Below are positions 51,719 to 60,512 of a stretch of DNA of 64,000 nucleotides, piece after piece. Source of the DNA: Edaphobacter lichenicola. Its GTDB lineage: Bacteria > Acidobacteriota > Terriglobia > Terriglobales > Acidobacteriaceae. How positions within the stretch are numbered: the first letter of the stretch is position 1; every line of letters starts with the position of its first letter. The stretch lies in the NCBI RefSeq assembly GCF_014201315.1, contig NZ_JACHDY010000008.1, positions 1-64,000 on the forward strand, in the 5' to 3' direction. A program made the position numbers and the translations under genes. Under the pieces are notes generated by a model that was given only the letters and a program-made list of their open reading frames with translations, searched no databases and was not told the DNA's origin.

Positions 51719-54412
51719 TTGCGCCGCATTCACTGTTTGCTTATGCTGTGCTTCTTGCCGCTCACCTTGGAAAATCAGGCACAGATGTCTCCAACGAGCG
51801 GGACCCACCGTTCGACGGTTGCCGATCCCCGTGTCGAGATGTCACTCCGCGATGGATGGCGCTTCAAATTAGGGCCGGAATCTGCCACGGAGCTACAGGC
51901 GGAACCGGACGCAACATGGACGACCGTCAGCGTGCCCCACACCTGGAACCGGGTGGGCTACTACAAGGACGCGCCCGCGTCCCATAGCAACACCGCGCAG
52001 AACGTGGTAACGACGCAGGGAGTTGGCTGGTACAAGCTTGTTTTCACGCCGCCGGCGAACGTGTCTGGTATGGAAAGCTTTCTGCAATTTGATGCGGCAA
52101 GCCGCATCGCCACGGTGTGGTTGAACGGAACCTTGCTCGGCATGCACCGTGGAGGATTCTCGCGCTTTCGCCTGGACAGCACGGCAGCACTTAAGCCAGG
52201 TCACGAGAACACACTCACGGTGAAGGTGGACAACACCAAACCCGCGCTGGGAAGCTCGACTGCCGACGTGTTGCCGCTTACGGGAGACTTCTTTGTTTAC
52301 GGCGGTTTGTATCGTCTGGTAAACCTCATTTTCACCAGGAAGATGCACATTGATTTGATGGACCATGGCTCCTCCGGCGTCTATGCGAAGACGACGTCCG
52401 CTACGCCTGCCTCGGCAAAGGTGCAGGTGCGCGTGCGAGTCCGCAACGACAGTGAGCAGAGTGGTGCCCTTGTGCTCCGAACTCTGCTCGTTGACGCGCA
52501 AGGCAAGGTCGCCGCACAACAAGTGCAGTCCGTCACAGTCGGACCAGCGAACGTGGTGGAGAGGACCGCGGACATCGCTGTGCCTCATCCGCATTTCTGG
52601 CAAGGTGTGGAGGATCCTTACCTGTATCGCCTGGTGGTGGAACTGTCGAACAAGTCATCCAAACTGGTAGATCGCGTCTCTCTCCCCTTTGGCATCCGGC
52701 AGGTTCGCTTCGACGCGCAGAATGGATTGTTCCTCAACGGAAAACACGTCGCCGTACACGGCGTCGGCTATCACCAAGATCGTGAAGGTAAGGGTTGGGC
52801 GTCGGAACCGGAGGACGTTGCCGCGGACGAGGCGATGATGCGTGAGATGGGAGTGACCGGCATCCGCTTGACCCACTACCAGCACGGCCAGCCGATTCAC
52901 GACCTAGCGGACCGCGATGGACTTGTGCTCTGGGATGAGATACCCCTCGTAAGCCAGTGGACACAGGGAGAGAGCTTGCAACCGACGGCGGAGCTTCGTG
53001 AGAACGCCCGGCAGCAACTGCAAGAGCTGATTGCGCAGGACTTCAATCATCCTTCGGTGATCACCTGGTCCATCGGCAACGAGATCGATTTTGGAAACAG
53101 CATACCCGCCTTTGTCGGGAACAAGACCGGAGCCGTTCCTGATCCCCTGCCCTTGCTCAAAGAGTTGAACCAACTCGCGCACGAGTTGGACCCAGGCAGG
53201 CCCACAACATTGGCGACTTGCTGTGAGGGTATACGCTACGCACCCGATACTGTGGTGCCAATCACAGCCTCGGTCACCGACCTTGCCGGTGCGAACCGCT
53301 ACTTCGGCTGGTACTACGGCAAGCCATCCGACTTAGGTTCTCATCTTGACACCCTACACCGCACGCGGCCGGCACAGCCCACGGCGGTAACCGAATATGG
53401 CGCCGGGGGCGCTATCTCACTGCACTCTGACAATGCGCTGGGTGGCCCAGAGTCTCGCAACCGGCCCCAGGCGGAGGAATACGAATCCTACATTCACGAA
53501 CAGAACTGGTCCACGATGCGCAGCAAGCCGTATCTGTGGGGTACGTTTATCTGGAATTCCTTCGACTTTGGAAGCACCACTCGGAGCGAGGGCAATGCCC
53601 AAGACATTAATACCAAGGGCATCGTGACCTTTGACCATAAGTATAGGAAGGACCCGTACTTCTTTTACAAAGCCAACTGGACGACGACGCCAACAGTCCA
53701 TATCAACTCCAGCCTCTATATCGAGCGAGCCTACCGGATGGCCGAGGTGCGCGTGTACAGCAATGCGCCGATGACCTCGCTGAAGGTAAATGGAAAGCTG
53801 GTTGGAGTGCTCGCAAACTGCCCGGACCGCATCTGTGTCTGGAACGGCATCGTTCTCAGCCCTGGCGCGAACAACCTCATTGCAAGTGGCTCCTTCCCTA
53901 AGGGAGATGTAGACGATAAAGTTCAGTGGCGTCTTTCCGACGCCGCCGCGAAGGAAACCTATATCGATTGCGGCGCGCTGGTTGCTGGCGCAAGTCCGGA
54001 AAAGCACTTTGGATCGGACACCTTCTTCGAGGGGGGAACGGCGCAAGTTATCACCGGTCCCGGAGGTGGGTTCAGAGCTCCGGCGCCGGCGTCAATTGCC
54101 GGGACCCGCAGCCCAGAGGTCGCTGCCACATACCGCACCGGAACTTTCACCTATCGTGTTCCGGTGGATGACGGCCCGCATAGCGTAGTCCTCACGTTTG
54201 TTGAGCCGTCTCTTCATCCCGGAGATCGCATTTTCGACGTTTTCGCGAACGGACAGAAAGTTCTGACCAATCTGGATGTGGCAGCAGCCGCGGGAGGTGC
54301 GCTGACCGCGTATCAACAGCATTTCGTAGTAAATGCCAGGGATGGCATGGTCACTCTTGAGTTCAGACCGACCAAAGGAGACGCGATCGTTTCCGCGATA
54401 GAGGTGCAATAA
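51719..54412 (+). CDS. GH2 glycosidase (beta-galactosidase type) with C-terminal malectin-like domain
   Basis: 897 aa. Signal peptide RRIHCLLMLCFLPLTLENQA after TTG 51719, with GGAG 6-7 nt upstream. Sugar-binding domain (PHTWNRVGYYKD, FLQFDAASRIATVWLNGTLL), Ig-like domain, then TIM barrel: GKHVAVHGVGYHQDREGKG, GVTGIRLTHYQHGQPIHDLA, HPSVITWSIGNEIDFGNSIP with the acid/base Glu, and PTAVTEYGAGGAISLH with the probable nucleophile Glu. The last ~150 residues resemble malectin (VTGPGGGFRAPAP-like, VLTFVEPSLHPGDRIFDVFA), a carbohydrate-binding fold. Substrate could be beta-galactoside, beta-mannoside or beta-glucuronide. Grouping with GH38/GH92 favours glycoprotein or hemicellulose side chains. Confidence 0.88.
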   Translation: MRRIHCLLMLCFLPLTLENQAQMSPTSGTHRSTVADPRVEMSLRDGWRFKLGPESATELQAEPDATWTTVSVPHTWNRVGYYKDAPASHSNTAQNVVTTQGVGWYKLVFTPPANVSGMESFLQFDAASRIATVWLNGTLLGMHRGGFSRFRLDSTAALKPGHENTLTVKVDNTKPALGSSTADVLPLTGDFFVYGGLYRLVNLIFTRKMHIDLMDHGSSGVYAKTTSATPASAKVQVRVRVRNDSEQSGALVLRTLLVDAQGKVAAQQVQSVTVGPANVVERTADIAVPHPHFWQGVEDPYLYRLVVELSNKSSKLVDRVSLPFGIRQVRFDAQNGLFLNGKHVAVHGVGYHQDREGKGWASEPEDVAADEAMMREMGVTGIRLTHYQHGQPIHDLADRDGLVLWDEIPLVSQWTQGESLQPTAELRENARQQLQELIAQDFNHPSVITWSIGNEIDFGNSIPAFVGNKTGAVPDPLPLLKELNQLAHELDPGRPTTLATCCEGIRYAPDTVVPITASVTDLAGANRYFGWYYGKPSDLGSHLDTLHRTRPAQPTAVTEYGAGGAISLHSDNALGGPESRNRPQAEEYESYIHEQNWSTMRSKPYLWGTFIWNSFDFGSTTRSEGNAQDINTKGIVTFDHKYRKDPYFFYKANWTTTPTVHINSSLYIERAYRMAEVRVYSNAPMTSLKVNGKLVGVLANCPDRICVWNGIVLSPGANNLIASGSFPKGDVDDKVQWRLSDAAAKETYIDCGALVAGASPEKHFGSDTFFEGGTAQVITGPGGGFRAPAPASIAGTRSPEVAATYRTGTFTYRVPVDDGPHSVVLTFVEPSLHPGDRIFDVFANGQKVLTNLDVAAAAGGALTAYQQHFVVNARDGMVTLEFRPTKGDAIVSAIEVQ

Positions 54413-54790
54413 CGTCGCGCATAGGTTCCCTTACAATTCGCGTCGATAAGCCTGTCCCCCTTTTCCGCACGGCTATCTGCGTCTCGTTGATCAGTCGATT
54501 TCGGTTAGCTCTGCGGCTCCCTGCGGCCCGATCTCTCGTATTCATCTGGACTCGCTCCTTGAAAACGGGCTTTAGTGCGGCTATCCTCCACAGTCCTCGA
54601 TGACGGCATAATCGCCAATGCAATCACTGACAATTGATCACGATAGGCTTTTCGTGGCGGGTCCGGCGATTTGCGCTGGGTGGCTTAGGGTGAGACTGGC
54701 CGACGCTTCATCAGCGCTGGCGCAGAGGGGCGGCATCGATGTACAGCAGATTGTGCCACCACACGGGTATAGGGTAGGCAGCCTATACGC
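54413..54790. other. Intergenic region, no supported gene
   Basis: Convergent gap between the GH2 gene and the NmrA-like gene. Short frames on both strands lack recognisable domains. Confidence 0.4.
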
Positions 54791-55732
54791 TTACCCGCTA
54801 CGACCTAGCGCAAGATTGGCGTCGATCCACGCACCCACATCGGTGACAGGAATGCCACTGCGCTGGTTGAACGTCCAGTCCTTGCTCCAGGCCACTCCGC
54901 GCCCCAGCGCAAACGCGGCGCGATACTTCCGCATCATATCCTGCGGGTCGCGTGCTAGCTCTTCCATCAGAAATGGCACGGTCCACTCCGAACGGCTGAA
55001 CGGGCGATGCAGAGCCGCTTCTAGCTTGTCAGCAACCTCTCCGTAGGTCACGGTGTCGCCGGCCAGATATACAATCTCGTTTCGGATGGTGGGTTCGGCG
55101 AACACGATCTCGGCGGTCAGAGCTCCGATATCATCAGGAGTCGTCAGTGTGACAGCGGTGTCGAGTGTGCCCAGCGCATGAACTTCGCTTCTTTCGAGGT
55201 CGACCACGCCGAATTCCGGCTCGAATAGATAACTCATGAACATGCCGGTCGAGATGATGACCCACTCGGTAGCGGTCTGGGCACGCAGCAGCTCACGCAC
55301 GTCCAACTGTGCGTCGAAGATGTCCTGCGGTCCGCCGCGCCCGATCACATCGAAATCGACACCGAACTGCCATGGGAAATAACGGGGAATGCCCGACTGC
55401 AGTGCGGCCTTCGCCAGCTTCATGGGCGTGTCGATCCCAGCGGCATAGCCAGCGCAACCGATCACAGTGTCATACTGTGCAAACACCGATGCGAGCTCTT
55501 CGATCGAGCTTTTCACCAGATCGCCTATGACGATCTCGATTCCCAGGCTGCGGATTTCGGCGATATCGCGTTGCTTGGCCGGCGCATCGGATTCCACCGC
55601 ACTGCTGCGCAGCAGTACGCTGATCTTGACCCCTTTCACGTTCTTTGCGCGGCGCGCCAGGTTGCGCAGGACCGGGAGACCGAGTTCTCCGGCTCCCAGT
55701 ACGAGAATATTGCGAGACTTAACGGCCGACAT
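54791..55732 (-). CDS. NmrA/isoflavone-reductase-like NAD(P)-binding protein
   Basis: 313 aa. Rossmann start NILVLGAGELGLPVLRNLA (GxGxxG-like), then VKISVLLRS, GIEIVIGDL, YDTVIGCAGY and GIPRYFPWQFGVDFD. NmrA-type sequence continues with EWVIISTGMFMSYLF and LTTPDDIGALTAEIVF. Relatives either reduce small aromatics or act as redox-sensing regulators. Start ATG 55732 has GAGGG upstream and overlaps the stop of the preceding membrane protein gene by 14 bp, a tight translational coupling. A longer frame to 55774 would overlap more. Confidence 0.8.
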   Translation of the reverse strand: MSAVKSRNILVLGAGELGLPVLRNLARRAKNVKGVKISVLLRSSAVESDAPAKQRDIAEIRSLGIEIVIGDLVKSSIEELASVFAQYDTVIGCAGYAAGIDTPMKLAKAALQSGIPRYFPWQFGVDFDVIGRGGPQDIFDAQLDVRELLRAQTATEWVIISTGMFMSYLFEPEFGVVDLERSEVHALGTLDTAVTLTTPDDIGALTAEIVFAEPTIRNEIVYLAGDTVTYGEVADKLEAALHRPFSRSEWTVPFLMEELARDPQDMMRKYRAAFALGRGVAWSKDWTFNQRSGIPVTDVGAWIDANLALGRSG

Positions 55733-56222
55733 TTTCACCCTCAGGCTCAGCGACTCTGCCGAACCGCTGAACACTGAACGCTATAGGAAGCCCAACGAGG
55801 ATCATGTGAGCGGCCAGCCCGTGAGCTAATTCGTGGTACTGATAAGGTCCCCTCGCGTGCATGGCCGAAAGCGGAAGAACAATCATTCTCATAACAACAT
55901 CTATCGCTACGCCAAAGAACAAGCCGCAGATCAGCCAGTGTTCGAGCAGAAAATGCAACCTGCGACTCACTGCGAAGTAGATAGCCGCCGCGGAAAACAC
56001 AATCAGGTAATGCAGCAGCACTCCCAGGATGTAGATCGGCGCGCCGCCGCGGGAAGCATTTTGCATCCCCAACAAGCCTGCAGCGATCACGAGAGGAGAC
56101 TTAGCTCCGAACACAATCAGGGTTTCCGCTAGATCCAATGTCCCGGCGATTAGACCGGCTGTTGCGATCGCGAGACCAGCGCTACGTATCTCCGAGGTCT
56201 TGCGCGAATAAGCACTTGCCAT
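55719..56222 (-). CDS. Four-TM membrane protein of unknown function
   Basis: 167 aa. Hydrophobic helices: GLAIATAGLIAGTLDLAETL, IYILGVLLHYLIVFSAAAIY, WLICGLFFGVAIDVVMRMIV and GLAAHMILVGLPIAFSVQRF. Conserved-looking polar residues within the membrane (D at LDLAETL, H at LLHYL, RM at VVMRM, HELAHG). I do not recognise a functional family. AAGGAGTTATTGC precedes the ATG. It is cotranscribed with the NmrA-like gene. Confidence 0.7.
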   Translation of the reverse strand: MASAYSRKTSEIRSAGLAIATAGLIAGTLDLAETLIVFGAKSPLVIAAGLLGMQNASRGGAPIYILGVLLHYLIVFSAAAIYFAVSRRLHFLLEHWLICGLFFGVAIDVVMRMIVLPLSAMHARGPYQYHELAHGLAAHMILVGLPIAFSVQRFGRVAEPEGENVGR

Positions 56223-56549
56223 GCAATAACTCCTTCAATGAATTCCGGAACAGCCTCGGAAGGCTGTCAAACCTTGAGTGACGGAAGAGACCGTTCTACC
56301 ACAAACCTGATGTCGCTTCCCCTCGGCGAGAAAGTCGCGCGTGGCGAATCCCTCGATCATAGTGAAAGGCCTGCTGGAGTTGCAAAGAAGGCAACGGGCG
56401 TGGCCTGGCGAATACCAGGGTGCCTCGAAAAGCTCTACGGAGATCGAGGGGACGTTTGAGTCTCCTCGATTCAAGACCATCGGTTTCTAGTCTCGATCCA
56501 ATTTCCCCTGACCACGGCATCTTCTCTGGTTTTCCAAGGGACCGGGCGA

Positions 56550-56674
56550 TGAACATTCGTGTTCTCGTTGTCGATGAAATCGAGACTTTCGCCTCGACGC
56601 TGCATCGTGCTGAGCCCCTACGATTCGTAGAATCATCTAGTGGCGAAGAACGGCGGGCTGCACAGTTGCTCTAG
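56550..56674 (+). pseudogene. Response-regulator receiver start, truncated
   Basis: MNIRVLVVDEIETFASTLHR, then VESSSGEERRA and a stop after 41 codons. The pattern (IRVLVVD.IE.F...L, then SSGEE) is the first beta-alpha-beta unit of a NarL-type receiver, but the phosphorylation Asp region is missing. Confidence 0.45.
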
Positions 56675-57239
56675 TTAGCCGTTCATCCAGCATTTCCGAG
56701 TGAATAGCAGGCCATGGAAATGACAGAGAGTGGAAAGCATGGAAAGCCCTGAAGCCGGCTTCCCACCCTTCCCACACTCTTTGGAAATCCCTTCAGGATT
56801 CCCACATTCCCACGGCCTCGACTCCTAGATATAGGTCTTCTCGAACTATCGAACTCGAGCCTTCGCCTCCGCAAGGGGCTTGTAACGGATGTCTCAGGTC
56901 CACAACGTAACGCCTGTCCCGGTACACTCACCCACTAGGAAGGCTTGGTTTCCTTTTGCGCGTGCGTCTGCACGCAAGATCTATTGGGGAGGGCGTTGCG
57001 GAAAGGAACGAGGCTGTTACGAAACTCGCAGCACCCACTCCGAACCTTCGAACTGTCCACTTCCGAGAAGCATGGAGGTCGACTCAGGACGGCGAATTGC
57101 ACCGACCCCATGCCCTTGATCGAGAGCAGCCCTGGCTATGGCAGACCCGATGTAGCCGCTTGCGCCGCTATTAGTATTCTCACATTCAGCCTCGCCGGAA
57201 TGAGTTCTATTTCGTAATGTTATTAGCGTCGCCAGAGGC
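56675..57239. other. Intergenic region with SDR debris
   Basis: Apart from the Rossmann fragment at 57030-57190 there is no supported gene. 56755-56815 has repeated TTCCCAC/CCCACA phrases without clear order. Confidence 0.4.
57030..57190 (-). pseudogene. NAD-dependent epimerase/dehydratase N-terminal fragment
   Basis: The minus strand reads GASGYIGSAIARAALDQGHG, then VGAIRRPE, a typical GxxGxxG Rossmann start (TGASGYIGSAIARALL..GH.V). Nothing of the rest of the enzyme follows in frame. Confidence 0.6.
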
Positions 57240-58253
57240 CTAGCCCCCAGCGACATTGATGACCAGCTTTCCAAAATGACGTTGCTCGGCCATATGCGCG
57301 AACGCTTGAAGAGCCTCGTCGAATGTAAATTCGCGATCCACCACCGGGGTGAGTCTTTGCTCCTCAATGAACCGATTCATGTCTTCGAAATGTTGGCGTG
57401 AACCGGTTTGGATGCCCACGATATTCGCGTTAAGACGGGAAAGCGGCAAAAGGTTCGGTCGAAGGTGGAAGCCCGTGAGCACGCCGATCTGCGCGATGGT
57501 GCCGTTGGGCGCCAGGCTCTGCAGGGACCGTTCATAGGTGTCCTGACCGCCGACCTCCAAAATGTGTGTAGCGCCCTCGCCCTTGGTAATTTCTTGGACC
57601 GCCAAGTGCCAGTCCGGCGTATCGCGATAATTGATGAGGTCGGACGCGCCAAGCTTATGAGCGCGTTCGAGCTTGTCGTCGGAAGATGACAAGACGATGC
57701 AGCGAACGCCGGCGGCGTGTGCGAATTGCAGTGCAAACAGCGCGACGCCACCTGTCCCCTGGATGAGGACCCTGTCGTCGGGCTCGAGCGGGGCACGAAC
57801 GAAGAGCGCATGCCAGGCCGTCACGCCGGCGCAAGGGAGAGCCGCGACCTCCACGTCCGATAGGAATGCAGGCGATGCGACAAGCGCTCGTTCCGGCACG
57901 ATCACGTATTCGGACAACACGCCGTCAGCGCCTTCGCCGCCGAATGCGGAGGGTGCGTAGCTGGACCGGAACCGGCCTGAGATCCAATCCGGAAAGAATA
58001 TCGTTGCGACTCGTTCCCCAACTTGGAAACGCATCGCTCCGTCCCCAACCGCGTCGACCGTGCCACTTGCGTCGGACAATGGGATGCGATTGTCGATCCC
58101 GACGTCGCCGAACCGCGAGATCATGAAAACGTCACGGTAGTTGAGGCTCGCGGCCGCTACGCGCACCCTGACCTGTCCAGGTCCCGGCTCCGGAAGTTCG
58201 GCCTCGGCCATAACAAGCTTACGTTCGGCCGCGCTGAATTTGTAGTAACGCAT
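57240..58253 (-). CDS. Zinc-independent MDR alcohol dehydrogenase/quinone reductase
   Basis: 337 aa. GroES-like N-terminal domain (PGQVRVRVAAASLNYRDVFM, LSDASGTVDAVGDGAMRF, VGERVATIFFP), then Rossmann domain (LIQGTGGVALFALQFAHAAG, CIVLSSSDDKLERAHKLGAS, ILEVGGQDTYERSL, GTIAQIGVL) and HFGKLVINV at the end. The Zn-ligand Cys set is absent, typical of the quinone-oxidoreductase branch. AAGGAAG lies 8 nt before ATG 58253. The NTF2-like gene ends 71 bp upstream on the same strand; the two probably form one unit facing the Rrf2/SDR unit. Confidence 0.88.
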   Translation of the reverse strand: MRYYKFSAAERKLVMAEAELPEPGPGQVRVRVAAASLNYRDVFMISRFGDVGIDNRIPLSDASGTVDAVGDGAMRFQVGERVATIFFPDWISGRFRSSYAPSAFGGEGADGVLSEYVIVPERALVASPAFLSDVEVAALPCAGVTAWHALFVRAPLEPDDRVLIQGTGGVALFALQFAHAAGVRCIVLSSSDDKLERAHKLGASDLINYRDTPDWHLAVQEITKGEGATHILEVGGQDTYERSLQSLAPNGTIAQIGVLTGFHLRPNLLPLSRLNANIVGIQTGSRQHFEDMNRFIEEQRLTPVVDREFTFDEALQAFAHMAEQRHFGKLVINVAGG

Positions 58254-58324
58254 TGTGTCACTGCTTCCTTATGCTGCTAGATGGCGACGTCGCTAGACAA
58301 CCGTTTTCATCTCACTCCTCCGCT

Positions 58325-58804
58325 TCAGAAGGCGAACGGCAGGTTATGGCGAACTTGCAGCGACTCGATGAGCCACTGTCCGTCCACGCGAACCAGGTTC
58401 TGCGTGTAGTAACCGGACTCGATCGGCGTGATCGTGCCCATCGCACCCGCCGCGCCCGCCGGCCAGCCGCTCGACGGCTTCGCGTCACCGAGGATGGTGA
58501 AGACCATGAACTGGGCGTCGACCGTCGCGTGGTCTCCGTCGATGTTGATCAGCAGGCCGTCGGTGGCGTTGTGGCTCCACCCTCGCGGCGGGTGCGGCTT
58601 CATCATATGCGTCGTCGCCTGGGCGATTGCCTCGCGCCCGGCGAGTTCCCCGATCAGCTCCGGCTTCCCGTCGGGATTGTTGTTGTAGAAGATCGTCACG
58701 CGCGCCTCGGGCGTGAAGAGCGCCCCCATGGCGGCGCCGTCGCGCCGATCGTGAGCCCGGACATAGTGGGCGAGAACCTGTTGCACAGCCAGTTCATCAG
58801 ACAT
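58325..58804 (-). CDS. NTF2-like (SnoaL/ketosteroid-isomerase-fold) protein
   Basis: 159 aa. VQQVLAHYVRAHDRRDGAAM, GALFTPEARVTIFYNNN, AGREAIAQAT, DGLLINIDGDHATVDAQFMV, then GYYTQNLVRVDGQWLIESLQ is the usual NTF2-like order. Such proteins are often small hydrolases, isomerases or stress proteins. ATG 58804 has GGAGA at good spacing; ATG 58816 is less likely. A perfect 15-bp palindrome lies 28 bp upstream, between it and the divergent Rrf2 gene. Confidence 0.8.
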   Translation of the reverse strand: MSDELAVQQVLAHYVRAHDRRDGAAMGALFTPEARVTIFYNNNPDGKPELIGELAGREAIAQATTHMMKPHPPRGWSHNATDGLLINIDGDHATVDAQFMVFTILGDAKPSSGWPAGAAGAMGTITPIESGYYTQNLVRVDGQWLIESLQVRHNLPFAF

Positions 58805-58831
58805 CGGAGTCTCCATTCGCTAATCGTTAGT

Positions 58832-58846
58832 GGTCAATAATTGACC
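58832..58846. promoter_or_regulatory. Perfect 15-bp palindrome, candidate Rrf2 operator
   Basis: GGTCAATAATTGACC (58832-58846) is a perfect inverted repeat centred on one base. It lies in the 130-bp divergent region between the NTF2/MDR unit and the Rrf2/SDR unit, exactly where an autoregulating Rrf2 repressor would bind. Confidence 0.6.
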
Positions 58847-58934
58847 CAACTGTATCTATCATTGAAGCATATCGACGGGTATTCTGCAAGTATCATAGGT
58901 ACAGATAATTTTGACGGAGGAGGAGGCCTCACCT

Positions 58935-59414
58935 TTGATCGACGTTCGATTTCCTACAGCGCTTCAGATCATGCTCAGCCTGGCGTTGGCGGACCGGAAC
59001 AGCGTTTCCCAGCTCTCCTCCGCCGAGTTGGCGAAGAGCCTCGGAGCGAATCCCAGCTTCGTCCGCAAGCTCCTAGTGCCGCTCGTCCAGAGCAAACTCC
59101 TACGGTCCCAGATGGGCAAGACCGGTGGCGTGCGTCTCGCACGACGAGCAGCAGAGATCACCCTGCGGGAAATCTACGGCGCGGTCGTAGCCGATACCAA
59201 AATCTGGGCGCCTCGAACCGGAATTCCGCATCGCTGCCTGGTGAGTTCCAACGTACAAGGCTACTTCGAAGAGTTGATTGACGACGCGCAGGAGGCGATC
59301 CTCTCCATGCTCGGGCAACGCACTCTGCTACAGGCCCTCACTGAATTGGAGATTCGCGAGAGTGCGAAGAGGACCACCAGCAGAGTTCGGCTATCGGTAC
59401 AAAACAAGAGTTAG
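58935..59414 (+). CDS. Rrf2-family transcriptional regulator (single-Cys type)
   Basis: 159 aa. Winged HTH: FPTALQIMLSLALADRN, SAELAKSLGANPSFVRKLLV, PLVQSKLLRSQMGKTGGVRL, EITLREIYGAV. TTG 58935 is chosen because GGAGGAGG lies 8 nt upstream; the alternative TTG at 58911 would precede it. Only one Cys (HRCLVSSN) is present, so the three-Cys [2Fe-2S] cluster of IscR/NsrR is not possible in the usual way; a thiol-based or ligand-based sensor is more likely. The SDR gene follows 41 bp downstream. Confidence 0.85.
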   Translation: MIDVRFPTALQIMLSLALADRNSVSQLSSAELAKSLGANPSFVRKLLVPLVQSKLLRSQMGKTGGVRLARRAAEITLREIYGAVVADTKIWAPRTGIPHRCLVSSNVQGYFEELIDDAQEAILSMLGQRTLLQALTELEIRESAKRTTSRVRLSVQNKS

Positions 59415-59455
59415 AACACATTGCAAGATGCAGTGGCGCAGCAATAGGAGGAACG

Positions 59456-60286
59456 ATGTCACAGGTTTGGCTCATCACAGGTAGTTCGCGTGGACTTGGA
59501 AGGGCATTTGCGGAGGCGGCGCTCTCATCAGGTTTCCAGGTAGCCGCGACTGCTCGCAATACCGAAGATTTGGAGGAGTTGAAGGATAAATATGGCGATC
59601 TCGTGCTGCCCCTCTCTCTTGATGTCACCAGCGAAACGCAGGCAGGTGAGGCCGTGAAGGCTACAATTCGGACTTTCGGAAAACTCGATGTTCTGGTCAA
59701 TAACGCTGGTTACGGAAATGTTGCTCCTATTGAGGACACCACGCTTGAGGACTTTCGCGCGCAAATTGAAACGAATCTCTTTGGGGTGATTATTCTCACC
59801 AAGGCCGTGCTGCCTTATTTTCGGGAGCGGGGTTCAGGCCACATCATCCAGGTCACTTCCATCGCAGGTCGCGTCGGACCCATTGGACGCGCACCATATG
59901 CAGCCGCTAAATGGGGCGTGGAGGGTTTTTCCGAGACGCTCGCGAAAGAAGTAGGACCCCTCGGCGTCAAGGTCACCATCGTTGAACCAGGTGGTTTCCG
60001 TACGGACTTCGCAGGGTCGTCAACCGAGCTGCGGGAAGGACGTCCCGAATACGATGCGACGGTGGGTAAGACAGCGCGCTTCCAGCGCGACTACAACGGA
60101 AAACAACCCGGGGACCCGACTAGGGCTGCAGCAGCATTGTTGAAGCTAGCCTCGGTTAAGGAGCCACCGTTACGCATCGTCCTTGGAATTGACGCATTCA
60201 ATGCGGCGGAAGCAAACGATCTGGCCAAGATCGAGCTGGGGAAAGAATGGAAAGATCTTAGCTACGCGACGGACTTCGAACATTAG
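59456..60286 (+). CDS. Short-chain dehydrogenase/reductase (SDR)
   Basis: 276 aa. Classical SDR: nucleotide motif TGSSRGLG near the start, DVTSETQAGEAV, NNAGYG (residues ~80-85), catalytic Ser in IIQVTSIAGRVGP and YAAAK (Tyr/Lys pair), then VTIVEPGGFRTDF. Perfect AGGAGG lies 5 nt before ATG 59456. It is cotranscribed with the Rrf2 regulator. Together with the divergent MDR and NTF2 genes it suggests a stress-inducible set handling reactive carbonyls or quinones (inference). Confidence 0.9.
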   Translation: MSQVWLITGSSRGLGRAFAEAALSSGFQVAATARNTEDLEELKDKYGDLVLPLSLDVTSETQAGEAVKATIRTFGKLDVLVNNAGYGNVAPIEDTTLEDFRAQIETNLFGVIILTKAVLPYFRERGSGHIIQVTSIAGRVGPIGRAPYAAAKWGVEGFSETLAKEVGPLGVKVTIVEPGGFRTDFAGSSTELREGRPEYDATVGKTARFQRDYNGKQPGDPTRAAAALLKLASVKEPPLRIVLGIDAFNAAEANDLAKIELGKEWKDLSYATDFEH

Positions 60287-60296
60287 TCCCGTGAAA

Positions 60297-60323
60297 CGTT
60301 AGGTTCCCTATCGGGACTGCCCC
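60297..60323 (+). repeat. Dispersed repeat, third copy of CCCTATC...CTGCCCC motif
   Basis: ACGTTAGGTTCCCTATCGGG, then ACTGCCCC, matches 36191-36218 at most positions. It lies just after the SDR stop. No inverted partner is visible close by. Confidence 0.55.
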
Positions 60324-60512
60324 GAACCGTGATTTAAGGAATCTCTTTACCCGCTGGAGAGCATAAAGGGAACCAGTATCTTTCCGGAGATGACGATAGA
60401 TTTGTCAGGACCTTCGTGCTCAGCAGCTCCCCTCAATCGGTTCCTGAAGCTCCACCGCTTAAGTGGTTTCCTGAGAGATTTCAATCGGCTGCTGCCGCTT
60501 CAAGCAAGCGCC
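60324..60512. other. Intergenic stretch before MBL-fold gene end
   Basis: No supported gene. The minus-strand MBL-fold gene ends at 60513. Confidence 0.4.
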
